A stretch of DNA of 45,646 nucleotides from IMG/VR virus record IMGVR_UViG_3300045978_000095, positions 1 through 45,646 of that record; one strand, given 5' to 3'. Numbering within the stretch: position 1 is the stretch's first letter; each line of letters starts with the position of its first letter. The notes beneath the pieces are model-generated. The model was not told where the DNA came from, ran no database searches, and was given only the letters and a program-made list of their open reading frames with translations. Positions 8,140 to 16,911 of the stretch are shown here, one piece after another. The translations under genes were made by a program, and so were the position numbers. This DNA comes from a virus.

Positions 8140-9794
8140 TGGCCTACGACCTCCTCAAGCGGTGGACTCTCGTCCTGCGCGAATTTCGCCTCTGCTTCTT
8201 CATCCATTGCAAGTGCTGCGTAGGGATCAAGCAGAGTCACAGCCATCGCAACCACATCTAAATCGTCGTCTTTCGCAAGGTCAGACTTCTCATTGAAGTC
8301 TACCATTTGAGTCTCTAACCTCCCGAAGCGCCGTTGATGCGTAATGTACCCTGCTGCGTATCGCGGCGCAAGTACTCCTTTGATGCGAGCCTTTTTTCCT
8401 ACCCTACCGTGGGTAATCGGAGTGATTTCGTGATAGACTTTCGGTCCAAAGACCTTCGCCTTGCGAAACATCTCCTCCTGGAGAAGGTGGATCAAGGCCC
8501 GCTGGTATGCGATCGCCTCAACGCCGTGATGTGTGGTATTCCAGCGAATTTTCAGCTCAAAGTACTTATCAATCTGATCTCGAGGAGACATACCGCGAGC
8601 GCTGTAAACATCGCAGACATGCAGGCGGCCCTTGTCCGTAATTCCCACCACTCCAAACGCACAAAAGTCAGACTTCTTGTCAGGTGAGATCGCTGGGTCA
8701 ACTGCAAGCGCACGAGCAGTAAAGTCATCAATATTCTTCGCCACATATATGATCTTAGAGGGGTCGAAGATTGCATCCTCGCCAGCGGTGCTCACAGACG
8801 AGGCATATTCCATGTAGAACTCTGGCAATTGCCCCAAGCGCTGGAAGGAGACCTTCTTCCTCTCAAACTCCTCCACCGTCAAATACTCATTCCAGAGTGC
8901 ATCTCCGTCTGGATCAATAGCACCGAAACGAACAGTGGCGAAATCCGGGTCTTCACTCATCTTCACAATGAGCGCCTCCGGGTGAAGGATTGTACCGAGG
9001 ACGATAATTTCGCCTGTCTTATCAATCTGTGGCAGGGCCGGCTCAACATCAGCCTTAAACCAAATCCGTGCCTTCTCTCTTTGCTCCTCCGTCTTCACAC
9101 TCTCCTTATCTTCAGCATCATCAATGATGATCTTCCGGGGGCGCTTACTATTCACGTTCAGTCCGCGAATTTGAGCGCCCCTCCCCTTTGCAACTACCAC
9201 CACTCCATCGAGTGTCTCAATGTGTTCCGCCGTCCAGCTTTGCAAATCGCTCCTATGCGGAACCTTATTCCCAAAAACCATCCTCATCAGAGAGTTACTT
9301 TCCAACTCTCTTTTCACGTTCCCTAGTTGCTGCTCTGCATGAGTGGCGGTTTCAGACGCATAGACAATAAACTCCTCATCATTGTAGTTAATGCTGTAGA
9401 GATTGGCAGCATTCACCAGAGTAGTTTTTGCAACTCCTCTAGGAAGGATGAGAAGGGTATTCTTTGGTTTACGCATACAGAGGCGCGATCCAACCCACTC
9501 AAAGATAGGAACACGTTCAGCAGCATCATTGGTAGGATCACTACTCCAACGGAATAGAGATAGTACCTTCGCAAGCTGCGCTTCTGTCCAAACATCCTTT
9601 CCACTTGGCCACACCTCCTCTCCGAACTTAGTGAGCCATTCGACTCGCTTTGTCAGTAGTGCGAGAATGCCCCTATGCACCCACGGCATAGGTTTTGGGA
9701 ACCACTCCGGCAAAAACGTGCGGCAGAACAGGCCTGGATCGGCGTATCCTGCCGCCGCGAGTTCCGCAGCTTCTTGCGGAGTCAGGCTCATCAA
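8121..9794 (-). CDS. terL: Terminase large subunit, 557 aa
   Basis: DNA-packaging motor and nuclease. The ATPase has a deviant Walker A at residues 117-125 (LPRGVAKTT) and Walker B IIIDDAED at 222-229, followed by a coupling-like GTIL at 267-270. The RNase H-like nuclease has a first acidic site in ALAVDPA (Asp366) followed by SDFCAFGVVG, and a late acidic cluster DDDLDVVAMA near residue 520. The length is normal for the family. The start (ATGATG, 9794) overlaps the stop of the 244-aa gene, and the stop overlaps the Cys-rich gene. All catalytic motifs appear intact. The packaging mode (headful or cos) cannot be read from the sequence alone. Confidence 0.93.
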   Translation of the reverse strand: MMSLTPQEAAELAAAGYADPGLFCRTFLPEWFPKPMPWVHRGILALLTKRVEWLTKFGEEVWPSGKDVWTEAQLAKVLSLFRWSSDPTNDAAERVPIFEWVGSRLCMRKPKNTLLILPRGVAKTTLVNAANLYSINYNDEEFIVYASETATHAEQQLGNVKRELESNSLMRMVFGNKVPHRSDLQSWTAEHIETLDGVVVVAKGRGAQIRGLNVNSKRPRKIIIDDAEDKESVKTEEQREKARIWFKADVEPALPQIDKTGEIIVLGTILHPEALIVKMSEDPDFATVRFGAIDPDGDALWNEYLTVEEFERKKVSFQRLGQLPEFYMEYASSVSTAGEDAIFDPSKIIYVAKNIDDFTARALAVDPAISPDKKSDFCAFGVVGITDKGRLHVCDVYSARGMSPRDQIDKYFELKIRWNTTHHGVEAIAYQRALIHLLQEEMFRKAKVFGPKVYHEITPITHGRVGKKARIKGVLAPRYAAGYITHQRRFGRLETQMVDFNEKSDLAKDDDLDVVAMAVTLLDPYAALAMDEEAEAKFAQDESPPLEEVVGQWRRAP

Positions 9795-10525
9795 TCAAGT
9801 CCCATCTGCATCCACGGAATCGCAGTACTTGCACCTTTCGTTGCCTTCACGATCGGCTTCGCCAGCAGGCCCCATGAGGCGAGTAGCTCCGATATGTCAA
9901 ACCCTAGCTGTCCGGCCGGGCCAAGCGGCTTGTACAGTTCCGCGCCTGTTAGGTTCCCAACAGCCTTCCTCACTCCCTTCCCTGTCGGCAGCATATTTAT
10001 CAGACTGTCCGGCACAGTCTCTTTACCAGTGAATTTCTCCGGAAGCTGCAACAGCCCTCGTGGAATGCCAGCAAGTTCCGACAGCCCACTCGCCCCACCC
10101 GCAGCCATGCTCCTCACAACATCATCCACCAGCTGTCCCGGCGTGAACACCCGCTTGAACATTGGGTCTTCCGAGAGCTTCTTCTTCGAGTCCATCACAT
10201 CGTCGATGTTCTCATACTCTCCGATCTTCGACTTGAGGAACTTCCCGACCGGCGGCAGCTTCTTCTTGGAGAACTTCTGTGGCGCTGGAGAGGGGGAGCC
10301 AAGAGGCTCGAACGGTTTAACGTTCTTTACCCCTTCCCAGGCCTCATCATCCACCGGACTGAAGCGGGACTGCCGCCCGTCCGCGCCGAGGCGTAGAGGA
10401 TCGAACAGGTTTGGTCCCGCTTGTGGAGTGATGAACCCGCCAAGGTAATTGTTCACAGGCTTCCAAATCGGCATCGCAGCCGGTGGCGGCGCAGTGAGCA
10501 CTTGCTCAAGAAGCGGATCAAGCAC
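9791..10525 (-). CDS. Virion-associated hypothetical protein, 244 aa
   Basis: It starts MLDPLLEQVLTAPPPAAMPI and overlaps the gene before it by 8 nt. It is rich in Pro, Gly and Lys in the first half (FSKKKLPPVGKFLKSKIGEY). The second half has ordered helices with Gly-rich turns (GGASGLSELAGIPRGLLQLP; PAGQLGFDISELLASWGLLA). The latter resemble segments of the 1314-aa ejection protein encoded near 43 kb (small amphipathic helices, Pro/Gly breaks). No enzyme motif is seen. An internal or ejected virion protein is a possible role. Confidence 0.7.
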   Translation of the reverse strand: MLDPLLEQVLTAPPPAAMPIWKPVNNYLGGFITPQAGPNLFDPLRLGADGRQSRFSPVDDEAWEGVKNVKPFEPLGSPSPAPQKFSKKKLPPVGKFLKSKIGEYENIDDVMDSKKKLSEDPMFKRVFTPGQLVDDVVRSMAAGGASGLSELAGIPRGLLQLPEKFTGKETVPDSLINMLPTGKGVRKAVGNLTGAELYKPLGPAGQLGFDISELLASWGLLAKPIVKATKGASTAIPWMQMGLD

Positions 10526-10862
10526 GGCGAAGCCTCGGTGATAGTGGGTTGTACGGCGGAGCAGAGATGCTCCCCAGGAGGGTAGACTGCGCGGACGGTT
10601 GCACCTGCGGCGTTGGCATTAATGCAGGCGTTGGAATGATGCCCGGCTGTGAGGGCTGCTGAAACATGCCTCCCATCAAGCCTTTCATCATCTGTAGCAT
10701 CTGCGGGTTCATCGCGCTGTTGGGCGCGGCGGGGAGTGGAGTTGGGAATGGGTTAGCATCGCTTCCCATATGCTGCGGTCCGAGTGGCGTTCCTCCGGTG
10801 GGAGCAGTGGGGGTGAACCCACTGCCACCGAGGCCACCCAATAGTTGGGTCAGCCATTCCAT
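10518..10862 (-). CDS. Pro/Gly/Met-rich small virion-like protein, 114 aa
   Basis: I choose the ATG at 10862 (MEWLTQLLGGLGG), 2 nt after the previous stop, with AAAGG about 8 nt upstream, over a longer frame with no such site. After a short amphipathic helix the protein is Pro, Gly and Gln rich, with a Met-rich stretch (MLQMMKGLMGGMFQQP). Its make-up is like the C-terminal tail encoded at 45418-45646, both rich in GGM runs. The function is unknown. The 3' end overlaps the next gene by 8 nt. Confidence 0.6.
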   Translation of the reverse strand: MEWLTQLLGGLGGSGFTPTAPTGGTPLGPQHMGSDANPFPTPLPAAPNSAMNPQMLQMMKGLMGGMFQQPSQPGIIPTPALMPTPQVQPSAQSTLLGSISAPPYNPLSPRLRRA

Positions 10863-10863
10863 C

Positions 10864-11334
10864 TTATGACCTTTCGTCGTCCACGAGCACCTGGAACGTC
10901 TCGCCGCTCGCCGGCGTGTACGCACCACGAGCTTCGACAAGCGCGTAGAGCACATTCGAATTGGACAGCTTGTAGAGATAGTCGAGAACGGCGCTCCAGC
11001 CAATCGCAGAGGCGGTGCCAAGGATCAGCACAATATCGCCGGAGTGGCCAATATAGTTATCTGCCGAGAAGACGATCGCCCCGTTGTCTCCGTTAGTCGG
11101 AGCACCCGGATCGGCCTTGAACAGATGCACTCGGAACGTGCCGTTGGTCACAGCGGTCGTGCCGGAGCGCTTCAGTCCAACCCGCTTGATCTTGCCGTTC
11201 CCGCTTCCAACAGAGACTTGATGAGCGGTAGTGCTCGCAGGCGTCGTGCTGTTCGAGACAAGATCGCCAGAGGCATACGCAGTGGTATCCGCCGGCCTGG
11301 CCTTCGCAGTCGATGATCTGTAGTTGACTCCCAT
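10864..11334 (-). CDS. Virion structural-like protein, 156 aa
   Basis: This is a beta-rich protein with many Thr, Ser, Gly and Asn residues: STTPASTTAHQVSVGSGNGK, then FRVHLFKADPGAPTNGDNGA and GETFQVLVDDERS at the end. The pattern is like head-decoration or tail-spike-head proteins that form small beta sandwiches, but no named family is recognised. It stands alone with 12 nt to the gene upstream and 1 nt to the one downstream. Confidence 0.72.
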   Translation of the reverse strand: MGVNYRSSTAKARPADTTAYASGDLVSNSTTPASTTAHQVSVGSGNGKIKRVGLKRSGTTAVTNGTFRVHLFKADPGAPTNGDNGAIVFSADNYIGHSGDIVLILGTASAIGWSAVLDYLYKLSNSNVLYALVEARGAYTPASGETFQVLVDDERS

Positions 11335-11346
11335 TTCTTCTCTCCT

Positions 11347-11727
11347 TCAGAGAATGTCCGCAGGTTCCGGCGACTGTGCAAGTTCGTCCCGAGCGCTGCG
11401 TTTCGCTTCACGCTTCGCGTCCTCCACGATGTAAGAGAGGTCGTTAAGCGCGTATGACGGAGGGGTGAACATGCGCTGCACTCGCTCCTCCGCCAGTTCT
11501 TTCGCCTTGCCCGTCAGGGCAGCGGCATCCGTGATAGATTTCCTCGCCTTCTGTATCTGATCATCCACGCCAAGTGCCCGCGAGAGGCCAGCGTCATCCA
11601 TCGACGCAAGCTGATCCAGCGTAGGTGGCGCGGGCCAGTCAAACTTAGGCGCGCTCGCGCTTTCTTGGTTCGACGAGTCCGGCGAGGACGAACTGGTCGA
11701 AGCGGTCTCCGACTGATCTAATGGCAT
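11347..11727 (-). CDS. Hypothetical late protein, 126 aa
   Basis: It has a Ser-rich, probably disordered N-terminus (residues 6-28) followed by helices with many charged residues (SITDAAALTGKAKELAEERV; LSYIVEDAKREAKRSARDEL). It overlaps the end of the membrane/coiled-coil gene by 83 nt. The AGGA 9-10 nt before the ATG supports this start. The function is not known. Confidence 0.65.
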   Translation of the reverse strand: MPLDQSETASTSSSSPDSSNQESASAPKFDWPAPPTLDQLASMDDAGLSRALGVDDQIQKARKSITDAAALTGKAKELAEERVQRMFTPPSYALNDLSYIVEDAKREAKRSARDELAQSPEPADIL

Positions 11728-12061
11728 CGTTTAGGTCCTGTTTTACATCTTGCAGATTTTTGCTGATCCGCTGCTCTGTCGCCATGAGTTCATTATTATG
11801 CACGAAGTCCACGAGAGATGTTTCTCGGTGCATCTTAACCTCCGCAGACACAGCCTGCATCTGCAAGGTTAGTTCTCTGTGCGTGGTGTCATGCTGCATG
11901 ATACGAGCCTCATACATTTTTTTCAACTCTGCTATCGCAAACTCCGCATCAGATATTCGATCCTTCATTCTCAGGAATATGCCGCCCCCGACAACCAAAC
12001 TCACTACCCATCCTAGCGTGATAGATAAGGTAGTTATGTTGATCTCGTAGACAACGTTCAT
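11645..12061 (-). CDS. Membrane protein with coiled coil, 138 aa
   Basis: I choose the ATG at 12061, which overlaps the stop of the gene upstream (ATGA). The protein is MNVVYEINITTLSITLGWVV, then a single membrane span (about residues 10-30, LSITLGWVVSLVVGGGIFL), then a long charged coiled coil with heptad-like spacing (ISDAEFAIAELKKMYEARIM and on to residue 120). A single span plus coiled coil is also seen in holin-accessory and spanin-like proteins. Its place in the middle of the structural genes is unusual for lysis, so it could instead be a virion membrane-contact protein. Confidence 0.7.
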   Translation of the reverse strand: MNVVYEINITTLSITLGWVVSLVVGGGIFLRMKDRISDAEFAIAELKKMYEARIMQHDTTHRELTLQMQAVSAEVKMHRETSLVDFVHNNELMATEQRISKNLQDVKQDLNDAIRSVGDRFDQFVLAGLVEPRKRERA

Positions 12062-12369
12062 TCCACCTCTGGCGGGACCATGCCCTGAGGGGCCTTCTCC
12101 GCCTTCCTCACTGCATTCAAGATTTGCAACAGCTCCTCGTCCGCTATTCCCCACGGATAAGTCTCGAGCGCCTGCGTGAAGGCCGCAGCATCCGCATCCT
12201 CCAGCACCAGATCGGCGGCGCCGTTCATCTTATCTATCATTCGAAGCAGCCTGCACCGCTTCTCCATCTCATCAATCGTGATCTGGCGGGTTGGACTATT
12301 CGCCAGCGCGTCCCGCAGCACGATCTTCGATTTCCACTTCTCGAACTCGTAGAACTTAATCAGCTTCAC
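12058..12369 (-). CDS. Hypothetical late protein, 103 aa
   Basis: It is a mainly helical soluble protein (EFEKWKSKIVLRDALANSPT; LLRMIDKMNGAADLVLEDAD) with a Trp-containing TYPWGIADEELLQILNAVRK segment. It overlaps its neighbours by 4 nt on both sides, so it is translationally coupled to the small genes after the large tail fibre. A chaperone-like role for fibre assembly is conceivable but not shown. Confidence 0.7.
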   Translation of the reverse strand: MKLIKFYEFEKWKSKIVLRDALANSPTRQITIDEMEKRCRLLRMIDKMNGAADLVLEDADAAAFTQALETYPWGIADEELLQILNAVRKAEKAPQGMVPPEVE

Positions 12370-12668
12370 GACTGTTGCTCCTTCAGCATATAGATGAACG
12401 CTTTCACGACAGCGGCAATCTCCGCACCGCTGTAGGTTTCTCCATTCACTTCCACTGTCTGCGCGGCGATCTGGGCGAATGATCTGGAGACAACACTGGA
12501 GCCGAGATTTACGTCTCCAATAATCTCACCAGCTTCATTTTTATAGTAAGTCTCAAAGACTGCTGTGAGACGCCAATCTCCTTGCGCCATCTCTACATCA
12601 GTCTTCAGCTCAACCCGCGCGATCGACTCGACTTGAGTCAATGTCATCGGTGCGCTTTCGATTGCCAT
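12366..12668 (-). CDS. Hypothetical late protein, 100 aa
   Basis: It starts 2 nt after the 883-aa fibre stop. It is beta-rich in the first two thirds (DVEMAQGDWRLTAVFETYYK; GDVNLGSSVVSRSFAQIAAQ) and ends in a helix with AVVKAFIYMLKEQQS. There are no Cys and no membrane span. The position directly after a tail fibre suggests a fibre-associated role, which is an inference only. Confidence 0.68.
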   Translation of the reverse strand: MAIESAPMTLTQVESIARVELKTDVEMAQGDWRLTAVFETYYKNEAGEIIGDVNLGSSVVSRSFAQIAAQTVEVNGETYSGAEIAAVVKAFIYMLKEQQS

Positions 12669-12670
12669 AG

Positions 12671-15322
12671 CTACCTCTCAAGCCTTGCGAGACGAGAGCC
12701 AAGCCCGTCTAATTCCTTCGCGATGCTGTGAATAGCGCCCGCCTGAAATTCCGCAGCTAGCCACAAACGATCTGTCATCTCACCTACAGTGAGTGTGTTG
12801 TGTTTCCAGGTCTTTTGTGATGGCATCCCTGGCAGCGCCTCATCCTCCATCATCTTTACGATATAGCTGCGATGGTTGCGCGGATCGAAGTTGTTGTTTA
12901 TCATGTTAATAAAAGCGTGTGCGAGCTTATGCTTTCCACCTGGAGCATAGCCATCCCACTTTACAAGATCAACTGACCCATATTTCAAATACTCAATACC
13001 AAAGCAGGTCAGCAGTGTGTTGTCGTCATAAACTCCGACCGCGTTGATCGTGCCAGTCCCCTTGTCGCCGCCAGTCGCCGCACCAATAACTAAACCGCCT
13101 GTTGAGTAGATCGTGATGCGAGTTGTTGGCGTCGCTGCGCCAGACGCGGTAGTGCGAATCTCCATCCGCGAGCCGCCCTTGCTTGTGCCAGGCGTCGCCT
13201 CGTCGTACATAACACGAATCTCTGCGGCTTGGGTGTTGTAGCTATTACCATCATCCAGAACCCACATAAGCGATCCAAGCCCATCCTCATCCGCAACGAT
13301 GCCACTTCCAGCGATTGACGTGGAGCGAGATTTGAAGAACAAGAACCTCGGAGAGGTTGCATCATTCGCCCACCGAGCGACAGTTATGGCTGCATTAGCG
13401 CCTGTGTGATGCACCTGAAAGCCAGCATGAAAGCCACTCGCTATTGGTATTGATGCAGTATAGCCTTGGATAATGCGCCCGCCAGAGTCGATTGCTACTG
13501 CATGTGTGCCAGCCGTTGCAATTCCGAGAACGTTAGTAGAGACACGATAGATGCCAGTCGTCGCGCTGTTGATAAATCCCTGCGACGGTAGGGCGGCGCT
13601 TCCATCCGCCGACAACAGCTGAGACGATTGATTGAGAACAAGCGCCTTGGTAAGCGCCCCACTCGCTCCTGGATCATTCGGCGTTATATAAAACTCAATT
13701 CCCATACCACCTTTAGTATCGGCACTCTGCGTCTCTGTGAAATACCCTGCAATGATCGAGCCAAACTTCGGATTTTGCGTTGTCAGATCAGCGTCAGCAG
13801 AACCAAATTTAATAGCTGGCGGGTGTTGATTAGCTGCAATCACACCAGTCGCGATAAGTTCAATACCTGCTGTACTGTTTGTAACAGTTCCATACACAGC
13901 AGAGGAAAGTGCAGTTGAACTCGGCGGCGCTACCCACGTTCCATCACCTCTCCAGTAGGTGGAGGAGGACGCGCCAGTGCCGCTATTCAAATTTCCAACT
14001 GGCAGATTTCCTGTAACACCATTCGCCAGATTCACCTGTGCCCACGCAGGATTATTCGTTCCACCTGTGTTGCTCAGATACCTCGTCGCGTTGGCGTCCT
14101 TCGCCAGCTTCGCGAGCGTGTTTGCAGCCGAGGCGTAAAGAAGGTCGCCCTGGGCGTACGTTGCAAGACCTGTTCCACCATACGTCTCTCCGAGCGCGGC
14201 CGTGAGGTTTAGCGTGTTGATCGCAACAGTAGTTGGGAACGAAAGAGTCGGATTGCCCGCGACCCCACTCCCATCAGCGACGCTAATCTGGTTCGCCGTC
14301 CCTGTAATCGTCCGCGTGGTCCAGGTGCTCGTTCCAGTCCGCACCGCGAGACCAGTCGTCGCGAGGCCCTCAAGCCCTAGAAGGTCATCCGCGAGCGCGA
14401 AGGTCGGATTGCCCGCTGCTCCAGCGTTATTAGATATAGTGAGACCAGCAGCAGGCGCTGTAAGTGTACGTGTCGCCCATGTATCAGCAGCAGTACGGAC
14501 GCCAAAGCCTGTGCCAGTGATAGCCTCCAGCCCTGCAAGATCGTCTGCAAGTACGAACGTCAGGTTACCTGCAATCCCTGCAGGATTTGTGATTGTGAAG
14601 CCTGCGGCGGGTGCAGTAAGCGACCGCTGTGCCCACGCATCCGTTCCAGTACGAATAGCAATGCCTGTGCTTGCGAGCGCCTCAAGTGCCGCGAGATCAT
14701 TCGCAAGTGCGAATGTCGGGCTACCTAAAACCCCATCATTATTCGAGATAGTGATACCAGCCGCTGGTGCGGTAAGTGATCTCTGTGCCCAGGTATCCGT
14801 AGTGGTGCGAACAGCAAAACCAGTGCTGGCGAGTCCCTCCAGCGCCGCCAGATCATTCGCGAGTGCAAATGTTGGAGCGCCTGCTGTACCTGCAGGATTT
14901 GTGATCGTAAGGCCATTCGCTGGTTCAACGAGTGACCTGATTGCCCAGGTATTGTCTGCGGTGCGAACAGCAAAGCCCGCGCCGGTGAGAGCTTCAAGCG
15001 CAGCGACATCGTTGCCGGTCGCGAGTGAGATTGTGGTGTTACCTGCAACACCGCCTGCGTTGGTGATTGTAAGGCCAGTGCCTACCGCGAATGTCCTCAG
15101 CGCCCAAGCGCCATTCGCAGTTCGTGCTGCATAGCCAGTTCCTGCAAGCGCCGCGACGGCGGTGAGGTCGGCGTCGAGCGGCTGCGACGTCGATCCAATA
15201 GAGTCAGCAATGATTGAAATTGCAGCCTTACCAAGCGCCCCGTTTTTTACAGAAAGAACATTATCTGTCAGCGACAGTGATGAGTGAGTTGGGAGGTCGT
15301 TGGCGGAGATGCTGTCAACCAT
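12671..15322 (-). CDS. Large tail fibre with six internal repeats, 883 aa
   Basis: The N-terminus is short. Residues from about 55 to 370 contain six consecutive copies of a 50-52 residue unit whose core is [AG]LE[AG]L..TG.AVRT...TW..R[ST]LT followed by GLTI[ST]N..G.AG.PTF.LA[ND]DL. Such units form triple-stranded shafts in phage fibres. A beta-rich region follows (LATYAQGDLLYASAANTLAK; TYWRGDGTWVAPPSS). The C-terminal 120 residues (GTINAVGVYDDNTLLTCFGI, later EMTDRLWLAAEFQAGAIHSI) end in a helix GSRLARLER that may trimerise. It is not an S74 peptidase end. The ATG directly follows the stop of the nuclease gene. Confidence 0.86.
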   Translation of the reverse strand: MVDSISANDLPTHSSLSLTDNVLSVKNGALGKAAISIIADSIGSTSQPLDADLTAVAALAGTGYAARTANGAWALRTFAVGTGLTITNAGGVAGNTTISLATGNDVAALEALTGAGFAVRTADNTWAIRSLVEPANGLTITNPAGTAGAPTFALANDLAALEGLASTGFAVRTTTDTWAQRSLTAPAAGITISNNDGVLGSPTFALANDLAALEALASTGIAIRTGTDAWAQRSLTAPAAGFTITNPAGIAGNLTFVLADDLAGLEAITGTGFGVRTAADTWATRTLTAPAAGLTISNNAGAAGNPTFALADDLLGLEGLATTGLAVRTGTSTWTTRTITGTANQISVADGSGVAGNPTLSFPTTVAINTLNLTAALGETYGGTGLATYAQGDLLYASAANTLAKLAKDANATRYLSNTGGTNNPAWAQVNLANGVTGNLPVGNLNSGTGASSSTYWRGDGTWVAPPSSTALSSAVYGTVTNSTAGIELIATGVIAANQHPPAIKFGSADADLTTQNPKFGSIIAGYFTETQSADTKGGMGIEFYITPNDPGASGALTKALVLNQSSQLLSADGSAALPSQGFINSATTGIYRVSTNVLGIATAGTHAVAIDSGGRIIQGYTASIPIASGFHAGFQVHHTGANAAITVARWANDATSPRFLFFKSRSTSIAGSGIVADEDGLGSLMWVLDDGNSYNTQAAEIRVMYDEATPGTSKGGSRMEIRTTASGAATPTTRITIYSTGGLVIGAATGGDKGTGTINAVGVYDDNTLLTCFGIEYLKYGSVDLVKWDGYAPGGKHKLAHAFINMINNNFDPRNHRSYIVKMMEDEALPGMPSQKTWKHNTLTVGEMTDRLWLAAEFQAGAIHSIAKELDGLGSRLARLER

Positions 15323-15676
15323 CTATCGCCCCAAAAAGTGCCAGGTCAAGAGTGTGCCCGCTGGGGCGCAAATCGCCGCCCTGGGATCGTCGATAACCGG
15401 GGGAGTTGTTAGTATCTTGCATACCTGCACCCCAACCACAGGCCTCTTCCACACAAATTCCACTAGCGGACGGTAGAGGTCCGTAATCTGTGTATACCCA
15501 GTAGCGCATTGAGTGTACTTGGACTCGAATACAACACACTTATCTTGCAGGAGTAGGATGGCATCGGCCTGCGCGAAGCCGTGCCCGTTGTAGTCATAGA
15601 ACTCGAACCACTGCCCAAGAATAATCGCTGGCCAGAACTTCTTGAGCGCCTTCGCGACCTTTTTCTCATACGTCAT
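15323..15676 (-). CDS. PD-(D/E)XK-type nuclease, 117 aa
   Basis: I choose the ATG at 15676, with a GAGGGG run just upstream and an 11-nt overlap with the gene before; a longer frame would run far into that gene. The motif is clear: Asp38 in GFAQADAILLL, then 12 residues, then Glu51-Ser-Lys53 in VVFESKYT, with hydrophobic strands around it. This is the core of Holliday-junction-resolvase-like and restriction-like nucleases. It lies in the late operon next to the candidate small terminase, so it may trim or resolve DNA before packaging. The substrate cannot be told from the sequence. Confidence 0.72.
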   Translation of the reverse strand: MTYEKKVAKALKKFWPAIILGQWFEFYDYNGHGFAQADAILLLQDKCVVFESKYTQCATGYTQITDLYRPLVEFVWKRPVVGVQVCKILTTPPVIDDPRAAICAPAGTLLTWHFLGR

Positions 15677-16352
15677 CCCCCTCGCGAATTTCCCGCGCAG
15701 GCGGGTCTTCGGCCACGGTGATGATGCTAAGCTCGCGAGCCTTAGGTCCACTATCGACCTGTGTGATCGTTCCGATCTCGCGACGCTTGATCTCATCTTT
15801 GATAATGTCCAGTTGTCGTGCATCCACCAGCGCGACGAGGTTCTGTGTCTTGGAAGTCGGGCCACTTCCACTCCGGTCCAACGTCAACTCTGCAAGGTCC
15901 ATGAGCTGCGAGAGCGTGAAGTTCTCCGGCTCTTCATCCAGCCTCTTCTGCAATTCCTCAATCGAGTCTATCCCTAGTGCCGCGAGGCGCTCATAGACGT
16001 TGACAAAGCACCGCTCGACCTGCTGCTTGTAATACGCCACGAGTTGCTTGAACGCCGGGTCAAGTTGCAGGATGGAAATGCGGGACGTGCTATAGCCAGT
16101 GATAATCGCCGCTTCCTCCCCACTCTTGCCGTCCGCGAGACACCGCGCCAGCATGTGATGGGAGGACTTGATGGATTTGAGAATTGGTGTAGCGGACTCA
16201 AGATCGCCCGGCTTCAAATTCCACAGCGCCTGAATATCCGACTCCTCCAGATCGCGGACGTAGGAAATCCGCGTGGAGATTCTCGCCCCACGTGATGCTG
16301 GGGGATGAATACCACCCCCCAGAACTTCGTCGATGAGATTCTCGATGCCCAT
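15666..16352 (-). CDS. Candidate terminase small subunit / DNA-binding protein, 228 aa
   Basis: The central region SSHHMLARCLADGKSGEEAA-IITGYSTSRISILQLDPAFK has a helix-turn-helix pattern in which a small-residue turn (TGYSTSRI) precedes the recognition helix. The KQQVERCFVNVYERLAALGI helix follows, then a charged C-terminus. Proteins with this pattern near the start of late operons act as small terminases that select DNA for packaging. It is the second gene of the late operon, 4 nt after the first. It is not next to the large terminase (which is 6 kb downstream), so the call rests on the fold and position. Confidence 0.62.
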   Translation of the reverse strand: MGIENLIDEVLGGGIHPPASRGARISTRISYVRDLEESDIQALWNLKPGDLESATPILKSIKSSHHMLARCLADGKSGEEAAIITGYSTSRISILQLDPAFKQLVAYYKQQVERCFVNVYERLAALGIDSIEELQKRLDEEPENFTLSQLMDLAELTLDRSGSGPTSKTQNLVALVDARQLDIIKDEIKRREIGTITQVDSGPKARELSIITVAEDPPAREIREGDDV

Positions 16353-16356
16353 GCTG

Positions 16357-16911
16357 TTATGTATTCGCCGGGATAGTGGGAGTGGAAGGAGCAGGCTTCG
16401 GCGGAACCTTGTTCACCGGCTCCTCAACCTTCTTCTCCTCGGCCCCGACTGCGCTTGCCTCCGCGCCAGTCGTGCGGGCTTCTGGTGAAGCCGTAGTCGA
16501 TGGAGAACTTGCCGGAACTGCGACAGCCGACGCTGGCGCATTCACCCGACTCGGCGGTGCGATCTTCGGGGAGATGACCGCGCGAGGGTCCACGACAGTA
16601 TTCGGATTTTCCGTCCCGCTCGAGCCGATCAGTTGCGGCCGCTTGGACTCTTCCTCAATGAGCCGTTCCGTTGAGGGATGCTTGTTCTGCGCGCCGTCCT
16701 TATCGAGCGGCTTTTGCGCACCGCGCGCCTTGTAGTCCGCCTCCCGAACCTCATCCGAGTCCACATTCGGCGCCGCTTGAATGGTCAGATGCTGCACGTC
16801 CAGCACTTCCAGTTCCGCCTGTTCCCCTTCTCGCAGCACCTTTTCGCCGCCGGTATGGCCCAGGCCGACCTTCACGGCCCCGTCCAGAACCTGCACCCTG
16901 ATCATCGCCAT
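16357..16911 (-). CDS. First late-operon gene, unknown, 184 aa
   Basis: It has a strong ribosome site, GGAGG, 7 nt before the ATG at 16911. The first 55 residues look ordered and beta-rich (MAMIRVQVLDGAVKVGLGHT; AELEVLDVQHLTIQAAP). The rest is low complexity, with Ala, Pro, Thr, Ser and Glu (VNAPASAVAVPASSPSTTAS; EEPVNKVPPKPAPSTPTIP). It is probably disordered and perhaps a surface or assembly-linker protein. No known family is recognised. It is the first gene behind the candidate late promoter at 16964-16992. Confidence 0.72.
   Translation of the reverse strand: MAMIRVQVLDGAVKVGLGHTGGEKVLREGEQAELEVLDVQHLTIQAAPNVDSDEVREADYKARGAQKPLDKDGAQNKHPSTERLIEEESKRPQLIGSSGTENPNTVVDPRAVISPKIAPPSRVNAPASAVAVPASSPSTTASPEARTTGAEASAVGAEEKKVEEPVNKVPPKPAPSTPTIPANT

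Noticed and set aside
9403-10448. 209- and 257-codon plus-strand frames over the terminase and the 244-aa gene
   Set aside because: Both cross the border of two good minus-strand genes and are rich in Ser, Pro and Arg; shadows.
14202-15134. 310-codon plus-strand frame inside the large tail fibre
   Set aside because: It is the antisense shadow of the repeated fibre units (runs of Ala, Pro, Val and Ser with periodic repeats), with no ribosome site and opposite to all late genes.
12671-15322. CRISPR-like or DNA tandem repeat
   Set aside because: The periodicity is at protein level, in frame and diverged in DNA, so it is a fibre shaft and not an array.
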